This document shows, one piece after another, positions 16,634 to 25,054 of a stretch of DNA of 64,000 nucleotides. The stretch comes from Kribbella steppae (GTDB lineage: Bacteria; Actinomycetota; Actinomycetes; Propionibacteriales; Kribbellaceae). Under the pieces are notes generated by a model. It saw nothing but the letters and a program-made list of their open reading frames with translations. It was not told where the DNA came from and ran no database searches. The stretch lies in the NCBI RefSeq assembly GCF_004342025.1, contig NZ_SLWN01000003.1, forward strand, positions 496,001 to 560,000, in the 5' to 3' direction. The position numbers were made by a program, and so were the translations under genes. Each line of letters starts with the position of its first letter. Positions within the stretch are counted from its first letter, which is position 1.

Positions 16634-17662
16634 ATGCGCGCTGTCGTGATCTCGCAGTACGGCGTTCCGCCTGTCGTCACGGACGTCCCGCGACCTGAAC
16701 CGGCCGACGGCGCGGTCGTCCTGAAGGTCGAGGCGACCGGTCTGTGCCGCAGCGACTGGCACGGCTGGATGGGCCACGACCCGGACATCGTCCTGCCCCA
16801 CGTCCCCGGCCACGAACTGGCCGGCACGATCGCAGCCGTCGGCGCCGGGGTCTCCGGTTGGCAGGTGGGCGATCGGGTCACCACGCCGTTCATCTGCGCG
16901 TGCGGGTCGTGCGAACAATGCAGCGAGGGCAACCAGCAGGTCTGTCCGCGTCAGGAGCAGCCTGGCTTCACCTACTGGGGTTCCTTCGCCGAGTACGTCG
17001 CTGTGCCGTACGCGTCGGTGAACTTGGTCCGACTCCCGGACGACCTCTCCTTCGACACCGCAGCCGGCCTCGGCTGCCGCTTCGCCACCTCCTTCCGCGC
17101 CATCCGCCAGGTCGGGCGGGTCGCTGCTGGCGAGCGCGTGGTGATCTTCGGCTGTGGTGGCGTCGGCCTGTCGGCGGTGATGATCGCGGCCGCACTCGGG
17201 GCACGCGTGATCGCGGTCGACACGAATCCCGCCGCGCTGAAGCTGGCCCGCGAGTACGGCGCCGCGGACACACTGCAGGCGTCGCCGGACACCGTTCAGG
17301 AGATCCGCGACCTCACCGGCGGCGGTGCGCACGTGACGATGGACGCCCTCGGCTCGAACGACATCGTCCAGCAGTCGCTGCTCGCCCTCCGCCCGCGAGG
17401 CCGCCACCTACAGGTCGGCCTACTCCCATCGGGCGTCCAACTGGATGTCGGCCGCCTGATCGGCCAGGAACTGGAATGGCTAGGCAGCCACGGCATGCCC
17501 GCCCACGCCTACCCCGAAATGCTCCATCTCGTTGCCCAAGGCAATCTAAACCCATCCGTCCTGATCACCCGAACCATCCCCCTCGACGAAACCCCCGCCG
17601 CCCTGGCCGCCCTCTCCCACGGCACCCCCGCCGGCCTCACCATCATCCACCCGCCCGCCTAG
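16634..17662 (+). CDS. Zinc-dependent alcohol dehydrogenase (MDR family)
   Basis: 342 residues. GroES-like domain at the amino end: CRSDWHGWMG holds the catalytic-zinc Cys, and GHELAGTIAAVG its His-Glu pair. The structural zinc site is visible as CACGSCEQCSEGNQQVC. The Rossmann domain carries FGCGGVGLSAVMIAAALGA. It should oxidise a primary or secondary alcohol with NAD(P)+; the substrate is unknown. It starts 13 nt after the VOC gene and may be co-transcribed or use its own -10 (TACGAT) just upstream. Codon choice is more C-rich at the 3' end. Confidence 0.92.
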   Translation: MRAVVISQYGVPPVVTDVPRPEPADGAVVLKVEATGLCRSDWHGWMGHDPDIVLPHVPGHELAGTIAAVGAGVSGWQVGDRVTTPFICACGSCEQCSEGNQQVCPRQEQPGFTYWGSFAEYVAVPYASVNLVRLPDDLSFDTAAGLGCRFATSFRAIRQVGRVAAGERVVIFGCGGVGLSAVMIAAALGARVIAVDTNPAALKLAREYGAADTLQASPDTVQEIRDLTGGGAHVTMDALGSNDIVQQSLLALRPRGRHLQVGLLPSGVQLDVGRLIGQELEWLGSHGMPAHAYPEMLHLVAQGNLNPSVLITRTIPLDETPAALAALSHGTPAGLTIIHPPA

Positions 17663-17812
17663 CCCCACGCGATCTCATCGGGCCACCGACGCCTGTCACC
17701 AGCGCCGCCGCCACGGTTGCTCAGGAGACGGCGCTCACGCATACCTGGTTTCCCTGGCTGGCGCAGTGTGACGTTTCCCCTTGTGGATAAGGGTTTTCGA
17801 CGAACTTCCAAG

Positions 17813-17841
17813 TTGCCCGACTGTCAGCCCGTGCCTAAACT
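17813..17841 (+). promoter_or_regulatory. Sigma-70-type promoter giving a leaderless HNH-protein mRNA
   Basis: TTGCCC (17813-17818), 17-bp spacer, TAAACT (17836-17841). The ATG at 17849 is 7 nt beyond the -10, so transcription should begin at or next to the start codon. No Shine-Dalgarno is present. Confidence 0.65.
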
Positions 17842-17848
17842 AGAGCAC

Positions 17849-19606
17849 ATGTTCGATGGAGATCTGGCTTCGCTCTCGACGACCGACCTGCTGGAGTCGG
17901 CCGCCGAGCACCGTGCCGAGGAGAACCGCTGCGCGGCCCGCCGGCTCGAACATGCGCAGATCTTCGCCGACCGCCACCACCCCGACCTACGTCCCGCCCG
18001 GCCCGCTCGCCGCTCCTGCGACGGCCGCGAACGAGCCATCGTGCTGGGCGGCGACGGTTGCCCGGAGATCGCCGAATTCGCCATCGCCGAGTTCGGTCTC
18101 GTGGTCGGCATCTCCGCTGCGGCCGCCGCGCGCTACATCGGCCAGGCGCTGGCCTTGCGGCACCGGTTTCCGTTCACCTGGGCCAAGGTGCAATCCGGCG
18201 AGGCCACACCGTGGCGGGCCACCAGGATCGCCGACGCCTGCCTGAAGCTGTCCGAAGGGGCCGCCCGGTACGTCGACCAACGCGTCGCCGGCCTGATCGA
18301 CTCGATCACGCCCTACCGGCTCGAGAAGATCGTCAACGCCGCCAAAGCACACACCGATCCCGACCGCGCCCGGGCCGAGGCCGACGCGAAGGCCCGCGAA
18401 CGCGGCGTGTTCGTCGGCCGAACCGACGAACACGGCACCAAAACCGTATATATCCGCGCAGCCTCCGGCGCCGTCATCCGGTACAACGCCAGCATCACCA
18501 GCATCGCCGAGGCGCTGATGACCCTCGGCGACACCCGCACGCTGCAGCACCGCCGCGCCGACGCCATCGAGATCATGGCCGACCCCCACTACATGATCGA
18601 ACTCCTCCTCCAAGCGCACCAACACTCCCTCCGCCACCCCACCCAAGACACCACCCCCACCCCCACCCCCACCCCCGACCACCGCCCAGAGCCACCCACC
18701 CCTCCCGCCGCTGCGGTGGGTCCCAACACCGGGTCGAGTCGGGCAGACGAGGGCCTGTTGAGCGACTGGGTGAACGCATGCGGCGAACCCGGCCCGGATG
18801 ACGAGGCCGATCGCGACGCACCCCACCCGAGCACCAGTGACTTGCCCGACCCACTCGACATCCCCTTCAAGGACGTAGTCGAGCCGTTCGATCCCGGCCT
18901 GCGGGTCGACCGCGGCGACGGCGACGTCAGCGCCATCTTCGACCCGGCGACTGGTGATGCCGCGGCTGCCGATGCCGGGGCTGTCGATGCCGAGGCGCAG
19001 CGTGCGCTGGACGCCCGGCTCGCCCAGATCAAGCACGACGCCCACACCCACCCGGCCACCGGTGCCCGCGCGAACGGTGCGGGCGGCGCGGCTTGGCGGT
19101 TGCGTGCGGGCAAGACCGAGATCTTCGTGCACCTGACCGACCACACCCTGGCCACCGGCACCGGCGTCTTGCGGGTCGAAGACCTTGGCCCGCTACTCGC
19201 CGGCCAACTCAGCGAACTCGTCGGCCATGGCCCGTATGTGGTGAAGCCGGTGATTGACCTCAACGACGCAGTCAGCGTCGACGCCTACGAGATCCCCAAC
19301 CGGATCCGGGAACGGGCCAAGCTGATGTATCCGGTCGAGCTGTTCCCCTACGGCACCCGCGAGACCCACCCCGCCATGGACCTGGACCACATCGAGCCCT
19401 ACGACCCGCTCGGGCCACCCGGCCAGACGAGCACCGGCAATCTTGCACCGTTGGGGCGTTTCCCTCACCGGGTGAAGACGCACGGCCGCGGCTGGAATGT
19501 GCGGCGGCTCGACCGCAAGACGCTGGAGTGGCGAACACCCCACGGGTTCACCTTCCACGTCGACCCCACCGGCACACACCAAGTACCCCGCACGCCGGAC
19601 CCCTGA
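17849..19606 (+). CDS. DUF222/13E12-type HNH endonuclease-signature protein
   Basis: 585 residues from the ATG at 17849, placed by the promoter above; the frame is open further upstream but without family-like sequence. The amino part (DUF222, about 1-240) is the long helical domain of the 13E12 repeat family of actinobacteria. A low-complexity linker rich in Thr/Pro includes four perfect ACCCCC units (18653-18676). The carboxy part has an HNH-like site, MDLDHIEPYDP ... STGNLAPLGRFPHRVKTH. These proteins occur in several copies per actinobacterial genome and are thought to be mobile or phage-associated; their function is unproven. Confidence 0.88.
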   Translation: MFDGDLASLSTTDLLESAAEHRAEENRCAARRLEHAQIFADRHHPDLRPARPARRSCDGRERAIVLGGDGCPEIAEFAIAEFGLVVGISAAAAARYIGQALALRHRFPFTWAKVQSGEATPWRATRIADACLKLSEGAARYVDQRVAGLIDSITPYRLEKIVNAAKAHTDPDRARAEADAKARERGVFVGRTDEHGTKTVYIRAASGAVIRYNASITSIAEALMTLGDTRTLQHRRADAIEIMADPHYMIELLLQAHQHSLRHPTQDTTPTPTPTPDHRPEPPTPPAAAVGPNTGSSRADEGLLSDWVNACGEPGPDDEADRDAPHPSTSDLPDPLDIPFKDVVEPFDPGLRVDRGDGDVSAIFDPATGDAAAADAGAVDAEAQRALDARLAQIKHDAHTHPATGARANGAGGAAWRLRAGKTEIFVHLTDHTLATGTGVLRVEDLGPLLAGQLSELVGHGPYVVKPVIDLNDAVSVDAYEIPNRIRERAKLMYPVELFPYGTRETHPAMDLDHIEPYDPLGPPGQTSTGNLAPLGRFPHRVKTHGRGWNVRRLDRKTLEWRTPHGFTFHVDPTGTHQVPRTPDP

Positions 19607-19683
19607 CATCTTCGCCAACCAGCACGGCAACTGGCACGACGACCACCGCAAGCAGGTTAGTACGCGTGGGTTGGATCAACTAC

Positions 19684-20907
19684 CTACAGCCGGATTAGGT
19701 ACACCGTGGGTGGGCGGCCGGTGCGGCCGTGTTGTTGGCTGCCTATGGGGTCGGCCAGGCCGGCGCGTTCGAGGCGTTTCAGGACTCGGCGGGCGGTGCG
19801 GAGTTGGACGGCCAGGTGGTCGGCGACGTCCTGGGTGGTGAGGCCGTCGGGGAGGGTGGCGACGAGTTCGCGCATTCGGGCGAGGGTTTGGGTGTTCAGG
19901 CCGACCCGGCGGGCCAGCAGTGGCAGGCTTTCCGGGCCGCGTGCGGTCGCCGGCTGATCGCCGGTCGGCTCGATCACGATCTCCACGTCGTCCGACATCG
20001 ACACCACGCCGGCGACCGAACCGATCGAGGCTGCTCGGCTCACGGCGCGACGGGCGAGTGCTTCGGCTTCGGCCGCCGTGCGTCCGACGCCGAAGCCGAC
20101 GTACGCCGTGCTGTGCCTCGACGCGAGGTGGTCGAGCAGGGGCATCCGGGTGAACTGCTCGGTCGCTTGCTCGAGCACGCCGCGCGTGGTGACGACCAGA
20201 TGCCGGCCGTCGGGGAGAGCGGCCAGGCTGCCGCCGAGGGTGATCAGGTCGGCGGCCAGGGCGTCGTCCGGCTCGGGCAGGTCGATCACGCCGAGGGCGA
20301 CCTGGGCGTCGCCGACGTGCTGGCCGGTCGTGGTGAGGACGAGAGCTTGGAGGGTGGAGCGGATCGAGTACCGCGACGGCGCGAGCCGGACCGACGGCAT
20401 CTCGTTCTCGAGCAGGTGGAAGGCCGAGCCGAGGCAGCTGATCGCGACCTTGGTGTCGTGCTTCTCCCGCGCGGTGCGGTGGAACGCGACGATGTCGTCG
20501 GAGGTCAGGCCGGGCCGGTACGGGAGCACGTAGATCTGGTCGGTCGGCATCTTCGCCTCGATCAGCGTCTCCAGCACCTCACTGCGCCGCAGTGTGTCGA
20601 TCGAGAACTGGGTGACGTTGTGGCCGAGCCGGAGCAGTTCGACGAGTGCGCGCAGGAGGGTGGCGCCGTCGTACGAGACGTACATGGCCGGGCGGTCGAT
20701 CACGCCGGCCTCGGTGGCGATCGTGTACGGCACGACGCCGGTGAACAGGATCGCGTCCACCTTCTCGTGGGACCGCTCGACCACCTCGACCGCTTCGGTC
20801 TCGTGGTGATAGGGCAGCGGAACGAGGGTCGTGCCGCTCGGCGGACCGACCGCGATCACCCGCTGGACCAGGTCCTCCGGGCCGATGACACCGACCGTGA
20901 GGGCCAT
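19684..20907 (-). CDS. Putative transcriptional regulator with sensor domain and C-terminal winged helix
   Basis: 407 residues. Residues about 1-330 contain two alpha/beta modules: the first begins ALTVGVIGPEDLVQRVIAVG, and the second has STAYVGFGVGRTAAEAEALA, reminiscent of GTP cyclohydrolase III/GGDEF-type folds. I do not recognise a named family. The tail (about 335-407) is a clear winged helix (TTQDVADHLAVQLRTARRVLKRL, then RTGRPPTVYLI). As last gene of the enolase-DapA operon it is the natural candidate to bind the TTACGGTC palindromes found in front of the units of this locus. The ligand is presumably the locus substrate. Confidence 0.72.
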   Translation of the reverse strand: MALTVGVIGPEDLVQRVIAVGPPSGTTLVPLPYHHETEAVEVVERSHEKVDAILFTGVVPYTIATEAGVIDRPAMYVSYDGATLLRALVELLRLGHNVTQFSIDTLRRSEVLETLIEAKMPTDQIYVLPYRPGLTSDDIVAFHRTAREKHDTKVAISCLGSAFHLLENEMPSVRLAPSRYSIRSTLQALVLTTTGQHVGDAQVALGVIDLPEPDDALAADLITLGGSLAALPDGRHLVVTTRGVLEQATEQFTRMPLLDHLASRHSTAYVGFGVGRTAAEAEALARRAVSRAASIGSVAGVVSMSDDVEIVIEPTGDQPATARGPESLPLLARRVGLNTQTLARMRELVATLPDGLTTQDVADHLAVQLRTARRVLKRLERAGLADPIGSQQHGRTGRPPTVYLIRL

Positions 20908-20964
20908 CAGGCCACCGCTGGATTGATCTGCACGGCACTCCTCCGAAGACTTCTGGTCGGGCCC

Positions 20965-21927
20965 TTAAGTCGCAGGATAGTGGCTGAGCTCCTCGAGGCA
21001 GTGCACGACGAGTTCGCGCTCCTGACCGGGAACGTCCGGGCCGTACGGGTCGTGGGCCGCGTCCTCGGGGATCAGGCCCTCCCACACCGCGGCCCAGAGC
21101 ATCCGCTGCACGTAGCCCTCGATCGGCGCGTAGAAGGTCGCCGCGGCGAAGCGGTCCAGCCGGTCGGAGGCAGTCAGGAACGCACTGTGCTCGCCCGAGG
21201 TCCAGGTCCTCAACACTGCGGCGGAGAGCCCGACCTGAGCCGCAGCGATGCCCACCAGCGCGGTGTCGGCACCCCACATGAACGACGGCCCGAACATCCG
21301 GTCCTCACCGGTGATCAGCAGCTTGCCCGTACCGCGGCCGGCCCAGATGGCGTCCTGGCAGCCGATAGCGCGGTCCAGTGTGGCCGTCTTGACCCCGAGC
21401 ATGGCGTCCAGGCTCAGCAGGTCGCGGATGAGCTCCGGTGGGTACGGGTACCCGCCGGCCTCGCCGTGCAGGTAGAAGCCGACCAGCGGCAGCCCACTCT
21501 CGGCCGCAACCCGCTCATGCAGTGCAACAGCCTGCGCATGGCCGTCTGGCAACCCTCCAAGCGCTGCCAGCGGGTAGACCATCACCGCATCGGCCCCACC
21601 CGCTGCAGCCTGCACAGCCATCGCCACAGTGGCGTCTGCGGCCTCCTGGAGGGTCTGTGCCGGTTCAGACCGAGGTACGCCGACTCCGGCGACGATGGGG
21701 ACGTTAGTCACCTGTCGCCAGGTCTCCAGCACCTTGGAGCGGTCTCCTACGGACAGGTAGAGCCCACGGCCGGTGTGAGCCCAGACAGCGACGCCACCGA
21801 TGGGCTCCGCCGCGATCCGGCGCGCGTACGCGGTCAGAGCGTCGTACGCGATGACACCGTCGGTGTCCATCGGTGTGACGACAGCAGGAAGCAGTGTGCC
21901 GCGGAGTTGCTCAACGAGTGCGTGCAT
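20965..21927 (-). CDS. Dihydrodipicolinate synthase (DapA) family aldolase/dehydratase
   Basis: 320 residues, a TIM-barrel class I aldolase family. The Schiff-base Lys is in MLGVKTATLD, with the partner Tyr in VGFYLHGEAG. PAVVTPMDTDGVI is the standard opening strand. The position between an enolase-superfamily enzyme and an ABC importer makes sugar-acid or amino-acid-derivative catabolism (for example a keto-acid aldolase) more likely than lysine synthesis. The exact reaction is not predictable. It lies 8 nt behind the enolase gene and 57 nt before the regulator gene. Confidence 0.87.
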   Translation of the reverse strand: MHALVEQLRGTLLPAVVTPMDTDGVIAYDALTAYARRIAAEPIGGVAVWAHTGRGLYLSVGDRSKVLETWRQVTNVPIVAGVGVPRSEPAQTLQEAADATVAMAVQAAAGGADAVMVYPLAALGGLPDGHAQAVALHERVAAESGLPLVGFYLHGEAGGYPYPPELIRDLLSLDAMLGVKTATLDRAIGCQDAIWAGRGTGKLLITGEDRMFGPSFMWGADTALVGIAAAQVGLSAAVLRTWTSGEHSAFLTASDRLDRFAAATFYAPIEGYVQRMLWAAVWEGLIPEDAAHDPYGPDVPGQERELVVHCLEELSHYPAT

Positions 21928-21935
21928 CGGACCTC

Positions 21936-23069
21936 TCAGACGTCGTGGCCGAGGCCTGGGCTCGTGGGTACGTCGATCCAGCCGTCGCAGTCGGCGAACA
22001 CGGTCGGGGCCAGCGGGTCCTCGTGCACCATCAGCGGCCCAACCAGGTCGGCTGCCACGGTCGCACCGGGTACAGCGGCGGCCAGGTGGACCGCGGCCAG
22101 TGTGGCCACCCCCAGCTCGGGCATCGAGCCTACCTTCACCGCCAGGCCCGCGGCCTCGGCTACGTTGGCGATTTGCAGGGCTCTGTGCAGCCCACCGACC
22201 TTGAGGATCTTGATGTTCAGTACGTCGGCCGCACCGCGCCGGGCGATCTCCAGAGCGTCCTGCAGCGAGTGCATGCTCTCGTCGACCATCAGGCGGACGT
22301 CGAGCCGCTCACGCAGCCGGACCAGGCCGGCCAGGTCCCAGCGGGGCAGCGGCTGCTCCAGTAGCGTCAGCCCAGCCTCACCCATCTTGGCCAGGTAGGG
22401 GAGCGCTGTGGCTGCGTCGTACCCCTCGTTGGCGTCCAGGCAGAGCTCTGCGTCGGCGGGGATGGCCGCGCGGACCGCTCGGATCAGCTCGAGGTCCTTG
22501 GCCGGGTCGTGGCCGCCCTTGACCTTCAGGTGCCCGAAGCCCTTGTCGGCGTACTCAGCCGCCTCGGCAGCCATCTCGTCCAGGGTGCCGAGCCCGACCA
22601 CCCAGGTGGTCTGCACTCGCTTCCTGATGCTGCCGCCGAGCAGGACATGCACGGGCCAGCCGCTCAGTCGCCCGGCCAGGTCGTACAGAGCGATGTCCAG
22701 GCCGGACTTGGCCACGTGCTGCCCGCGCAGTACGGCGTCCATCACCAGGTGGGCGCCGGCCCGGTCGAGCGGGTCATGTCCGATCAGCGCGGGGGCGAGA
22801 TGCTCCTCGATGGCGGCGGTGACACCGGCCAGCGTCTCCCCGGTGTACGCCGTCATCGGCGAGGTCTCACCGATGCCGATCGCGCCGTCGGCGGTGTGCA
22901 CCTCGACCACCAGGCTGATCAGCTCGGTGCTGATCCCGCTGCTGATCTGGAACGGGCGCCGGTACGTTGCACTGACCACTCGGGTCTTGATCGCGCTGAT
23001 CGGCCCCGAGCCGGTCTGTGCCGGTTCGGTTTGGGCCGGCAACCCGACCGGATGCGGTACGACACTCAA
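21936..23069 (-). CDS. Enolase-superfamily enzyme, muconate-lactonizing/dipeptide-epimerase subgroup
   Basis: About 377 residues from a TTG at 23067-23069 with GAGGAG 6 nt upstream. The longest frame begins at another TTG (23117) inside the operator and is less likely. The KxK pair (HLKVKGGHD), metal ligands Asp/Glu/Asp (LDANEG, EQPL, VDESM) and the second catalytic Lys (NIKILKVGG) are all present, so it should be active. Reactions in this subgroup include cycloisomerisation, epimerisation and dehydration. With the DapA-like aldolase it probably converts the imported compound. First gene of a three-gene operon. Confidence 0.88.
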   Translation of the reverse strand: MSVVPHPVGLPAQTEPAQTGSGPISAIKTRVVSATYRRPFQISSGISTELISLVVEVHTADGAIGIGETSPMTAYTGETLAGVTAAIEEHLAPALIGHDPLDRAGAHLVMDAVLRGQHVAKSGLDIALYDLAGRLSGWPVHVLLGGSIRKRVQTTWVVGLGTLDEMAAEAAEYADKGFGHLKVKGGHDPAKDLELIRAVRAAIPADAELCLDANEGYDAATALPYLAKMGEAGLTLLEQPLPRWDLAGLVRLRERLDVRLMVDESMHSLQDALEIARRGAADVLNIKILKVGGLHRALQIANVAEAAGLAVKVGSMPELGVATLAAVHLAAAVPGATVAADLVGPLMVHEDPLAPTVFADCDGWIDVPTSPGLGHDV

Positions 23070-23107
23070 ATCCGGCTCCTCAGGGTCGCAATCTGGTACG
23101 AAAGGAC

Positions 23108-23125
23108 TTACGGTCAAGACCGTAA
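23108..23125. promoter_or_regulatory. Operator A of the catabolic locus (divergent enolase/LLM promoters)
   Basis: Perfect inverted repeat with arms TTACGGTC and GACCGTAA separated by AA. It lies between the divergent enolase operon and LLM gene; its right arm merges with a TAAATA -10-like element for the plus strand. Sites at 27246-27263 and 29340-29357 share the motif. Confidence 0.7.
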
Positions 23126-23165
23126 ATACCGCGAGCGCTCTCTGTCAACGGAAGGTGGCACCCCG

Positions 23166-24131
23166 ATGCGGTTGGGTCTCTATCTGAACCTCTACGGCAC
23201 GCCGGACGAACGGCCGCGACTGGAGGACGCCGTAGAGCAGGCGCGGCTGGCCGAGCAGGCCGGGTTCGAGTGGATCGTGCTCGGCGAACGGCATCTGCAT
23301 CGGCCCGGATACCACGAGATCCTCACCTCGCTGACGTATCTGGCCGCCAAGACCGACCGGATCGGTCTGGCTACCTCGGGCATCGTGGCGCCGCTCTACG
23401 ACCCCGTCGTACTGGCCGAGACCCTCGCGCACATCGACGTACTGTCTGGCGGCCGGCTCACCGCCGGGTTCGTGCTCGGCTACCGGCCGGAGGAGTTCGC
23501 GCTGTACGGCGTGACGCAGGCCGAGCGGGTCGCGCGGTTCGAGGAGTGCCTGACCATCCTCACCCGGTTGTGGACCGAGGACGAGGTGACGTACGACGGC
23601 AAGTTCACCAGCATCAACGAGGCGTTCCTGTCGCCGCGACCCGTGCAGAGTCCGCGGCCGCGACTGTGGAACGGTGGCCGCGTCTCCGCCGTACTGGAAC
23701 GGACTGCCCGGATGTGCGACGGGTGGACGACGTCGTTCAACGAGCTGGACTCCGATCTGCCTGCGAAGATCGCGGAGTACCTGTCCTACCCGAGCGGCGA
23801 GGGCACGTTGGGTCGCGATGTGATCCTGTGCCGGGAGGGCTTCTGCGCCCCGACGTCGCAAGACGCGCGGCAGGCCCTCGAGGAGCCGCTGCGCGACCTG
23901 TACGACGCCTACACCGGCTGGAAGCGGACGTCGGCAGACGCGAGCCGCTACAGCCAGGGCTGGGACGAGATCGCCGCCCGCAGCGTCATCGGCTCGCCGG
24001 CCGAATGCGCCGAACGCCTCGCCCACTACGAAGAAATGGGTGCCGACGGCATCATCCTCCGCATCCAACCCCCCGGCCTCTCCCAAGCCGACACCCTCCG
24101 CTCCATCGAAGCCTTCGGAAACCTGGGCTAA
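23166..24131 (+). CDS. LLM class flavin-dependent oxidoreductase
   Basis: 321 residues, luciferase-like monooxygenase fold. It begins MRLGLYLNLYGTPDERPRLE, has WIVLGERHLHRPGYHEIL (flavin-side His region) and DVLSGGRLTAGFVLGYRPEEF, a typical LLM core. F420 or FMNH2 could be the cofactor; sequence alone does not decide. It is divergent from the enolase operon and shares operator A, so it is probably induced with the locus and may oxidise the substrate or a side product. The ATG has a GGAAGG ribosome site about 10 nt upstream. Confidence 0.88.
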   Translation: MRLGLYLNLYGTPDERPRLEDAVEQARLAEQAGFEWIVLGERHLHRPGYHEILTSLTYLAAKTDRIGLATSGIVAPLYDPVVLAETLAHIDVLSGGRLTAGFVLGYRPEEFALYGVTQAERVARFEECLTILTRLWTEDEVTYDGKFTSINEAFLSPRPVQSPRPRLWNGGRVSAVLERTARMCDGWTTSFNELDSDLPAKIAEYLSYPSGEGTLGRDVILCREGFCAPTSQDARQALEEPLRDLYDAYTGWKRTSADASRYSQGWDEIAARSVIGSPAECAERLAHYEEMGADGIILRIQPPGLSQADTLRSIEAFGNLG

Positions 24132-24136
24132 CCCGA

Positions 24137-24170
24137 CGCGTGCTACGCAGTCACTCCTGCGTAGCACGCG
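24137..24170. terminator. Bidirectional hairpin terminator between LLM gene and ABC permease gene
   Basis: Perfect 14-bp arms CGCGTGCTACGCAG (24137-24150) and its complement (24157-24170) around a 6-nt loop, filling the gap between two convergent genes. No U tract on either side. Confidence 0.75.
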
Positions 24171-24181
24171 GGGTGGGACTT

Positions 24182-25054
24182 CTAAGCCTTCAGGCCTGAC
24201 ATGGCGATGCTGTCTGTCAGGTACCGCTGCAACAAGCCGAAGACCAGGAGGCTTGGTACGACGGTGATGGTTGCGCCGGCCATGATCTGGTTGATCGGTA
24301 CTGCCTGGGTCTGCAGGGTGGCCAGGCCGACGGTCAGGGTCTGCATCTCGGCGGACTGGCCGATCACCAGCGGCCAGAGGAAGTCGTTCCAGTGCCACAG
24401 GAAGACGAAGATGCCGAGGGTGGCCAGTGCCGGCCGGATCAGCGGTAGCACGATCTGGGTGAAGATCCGCCACTCCGGTGCGCCGTCGATCTCGGCTGCC
24501 TCGAACAACTCGTCCGGCAGTTGGCTGATGAACTGCCGGAGCAGGAACACGGCCTGTGAATTCGCCAGCGTGGGCACGATGAGGCCCCAGTAACTGTCCA
24601 CCCAGTCGAGTCGCGAGACCAGGATGTACGACGGGATCAGTGTCGCCTGGAACGGCACCATCAGGGTGGCCAGGAAGGCCCAGAACATGATCTCCCGGCC
24701 CGGGAACCGCTTCTTCGCGAAGGCGTAGCCGGCCATCGCCGCGAACAGCAGGACGAACACCACCGACACCAGCGAGTAGAGCAGCGAGTTGACCGTCCAG
24801 CGCGGGATGTCAGAGCTGGACAGCACCCGGCTGAAGTTCTCGAAGGTGAAGCGGGTCGGGTCGAGCGCGTCCGGGAACGTCCGGCCGCTCGGCGGGGCGA
24901 ACGCGACCACCACCATCGCCGCGAACGGCAGGATGGTGACGATCGCGGTCAGCGTCAGCAGCGTCGGCAGGGTGAGCCGCGCGACCGGGCGCCGTTCCTT
25001 CTTCGGCGCCGGTGCCGCATCCTGCTGGCGCGGCCGTTCGAGCAGGTTCACCAT
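24182..25054 (-). CDS. ABC sugar transporter permease (CUT1, MalG-like)
   Basis: 290 residues from the ATG at 25052-25054. It has six hydrophobic helices and the cytoplasmic coupling motif ELFEAAEIDGAPEWRIFTQI (the EAA loop that docks the ATPase). The amino tail is basic and ends in the first helix LLTLTAIVTILPFAAMVVVAF. It is the second permease of the importer; its start overlaps the first permease's stop by one base (TGATG). No ATPase gene is present in the locus. Confidence 0.93.
   Translation of the reverse strand: MVNLLERPRQQDAAPAPKKERRPVARLTLPTLLTLTAIVTILPFAAMVVVAFAPPSGRTFPDALDPTRFTFENFSRVLSSSDIPRWTVNSLLYSLVSVVFVLLFAAMAGYAFAKKRFPGREIMFWAFLATLMVPFQATLIPSYILVSRLDWVDSYWGLIVPTLANSQAVFLLRQFISQLPDELFEAAEIDGAPEWRIFTQIVLPLIRPALATLGIFVFLWHWNDFLWPLVIGQSAEMQTLTVGLATLQTQAVPINQIMAGATITVVPSLLVFGLLQRYLTDSIAMSGLKA

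Noticed and set aside
20951-20968. Possible fourth copy of the TTACGGTC palindrome before the regulator gene
   Set aside because: Only about five of eight arm positions are symmetrical and it overlaps the stop of the DapA-like gene; too weak to list.
19729-22398. 889-codon open frame on the plus strand
   Set aside because: Antisense to the regulator, DapA-like and enolase genes; composition typical of high-GC shadow frames.
23070-23117. TTG start at 23117 for the enolase-superfamily gene
   Set aside because: It lies inside operator A and lacks a ribosome site; the TTG at 23069 has GAGGAG at correct spacing.
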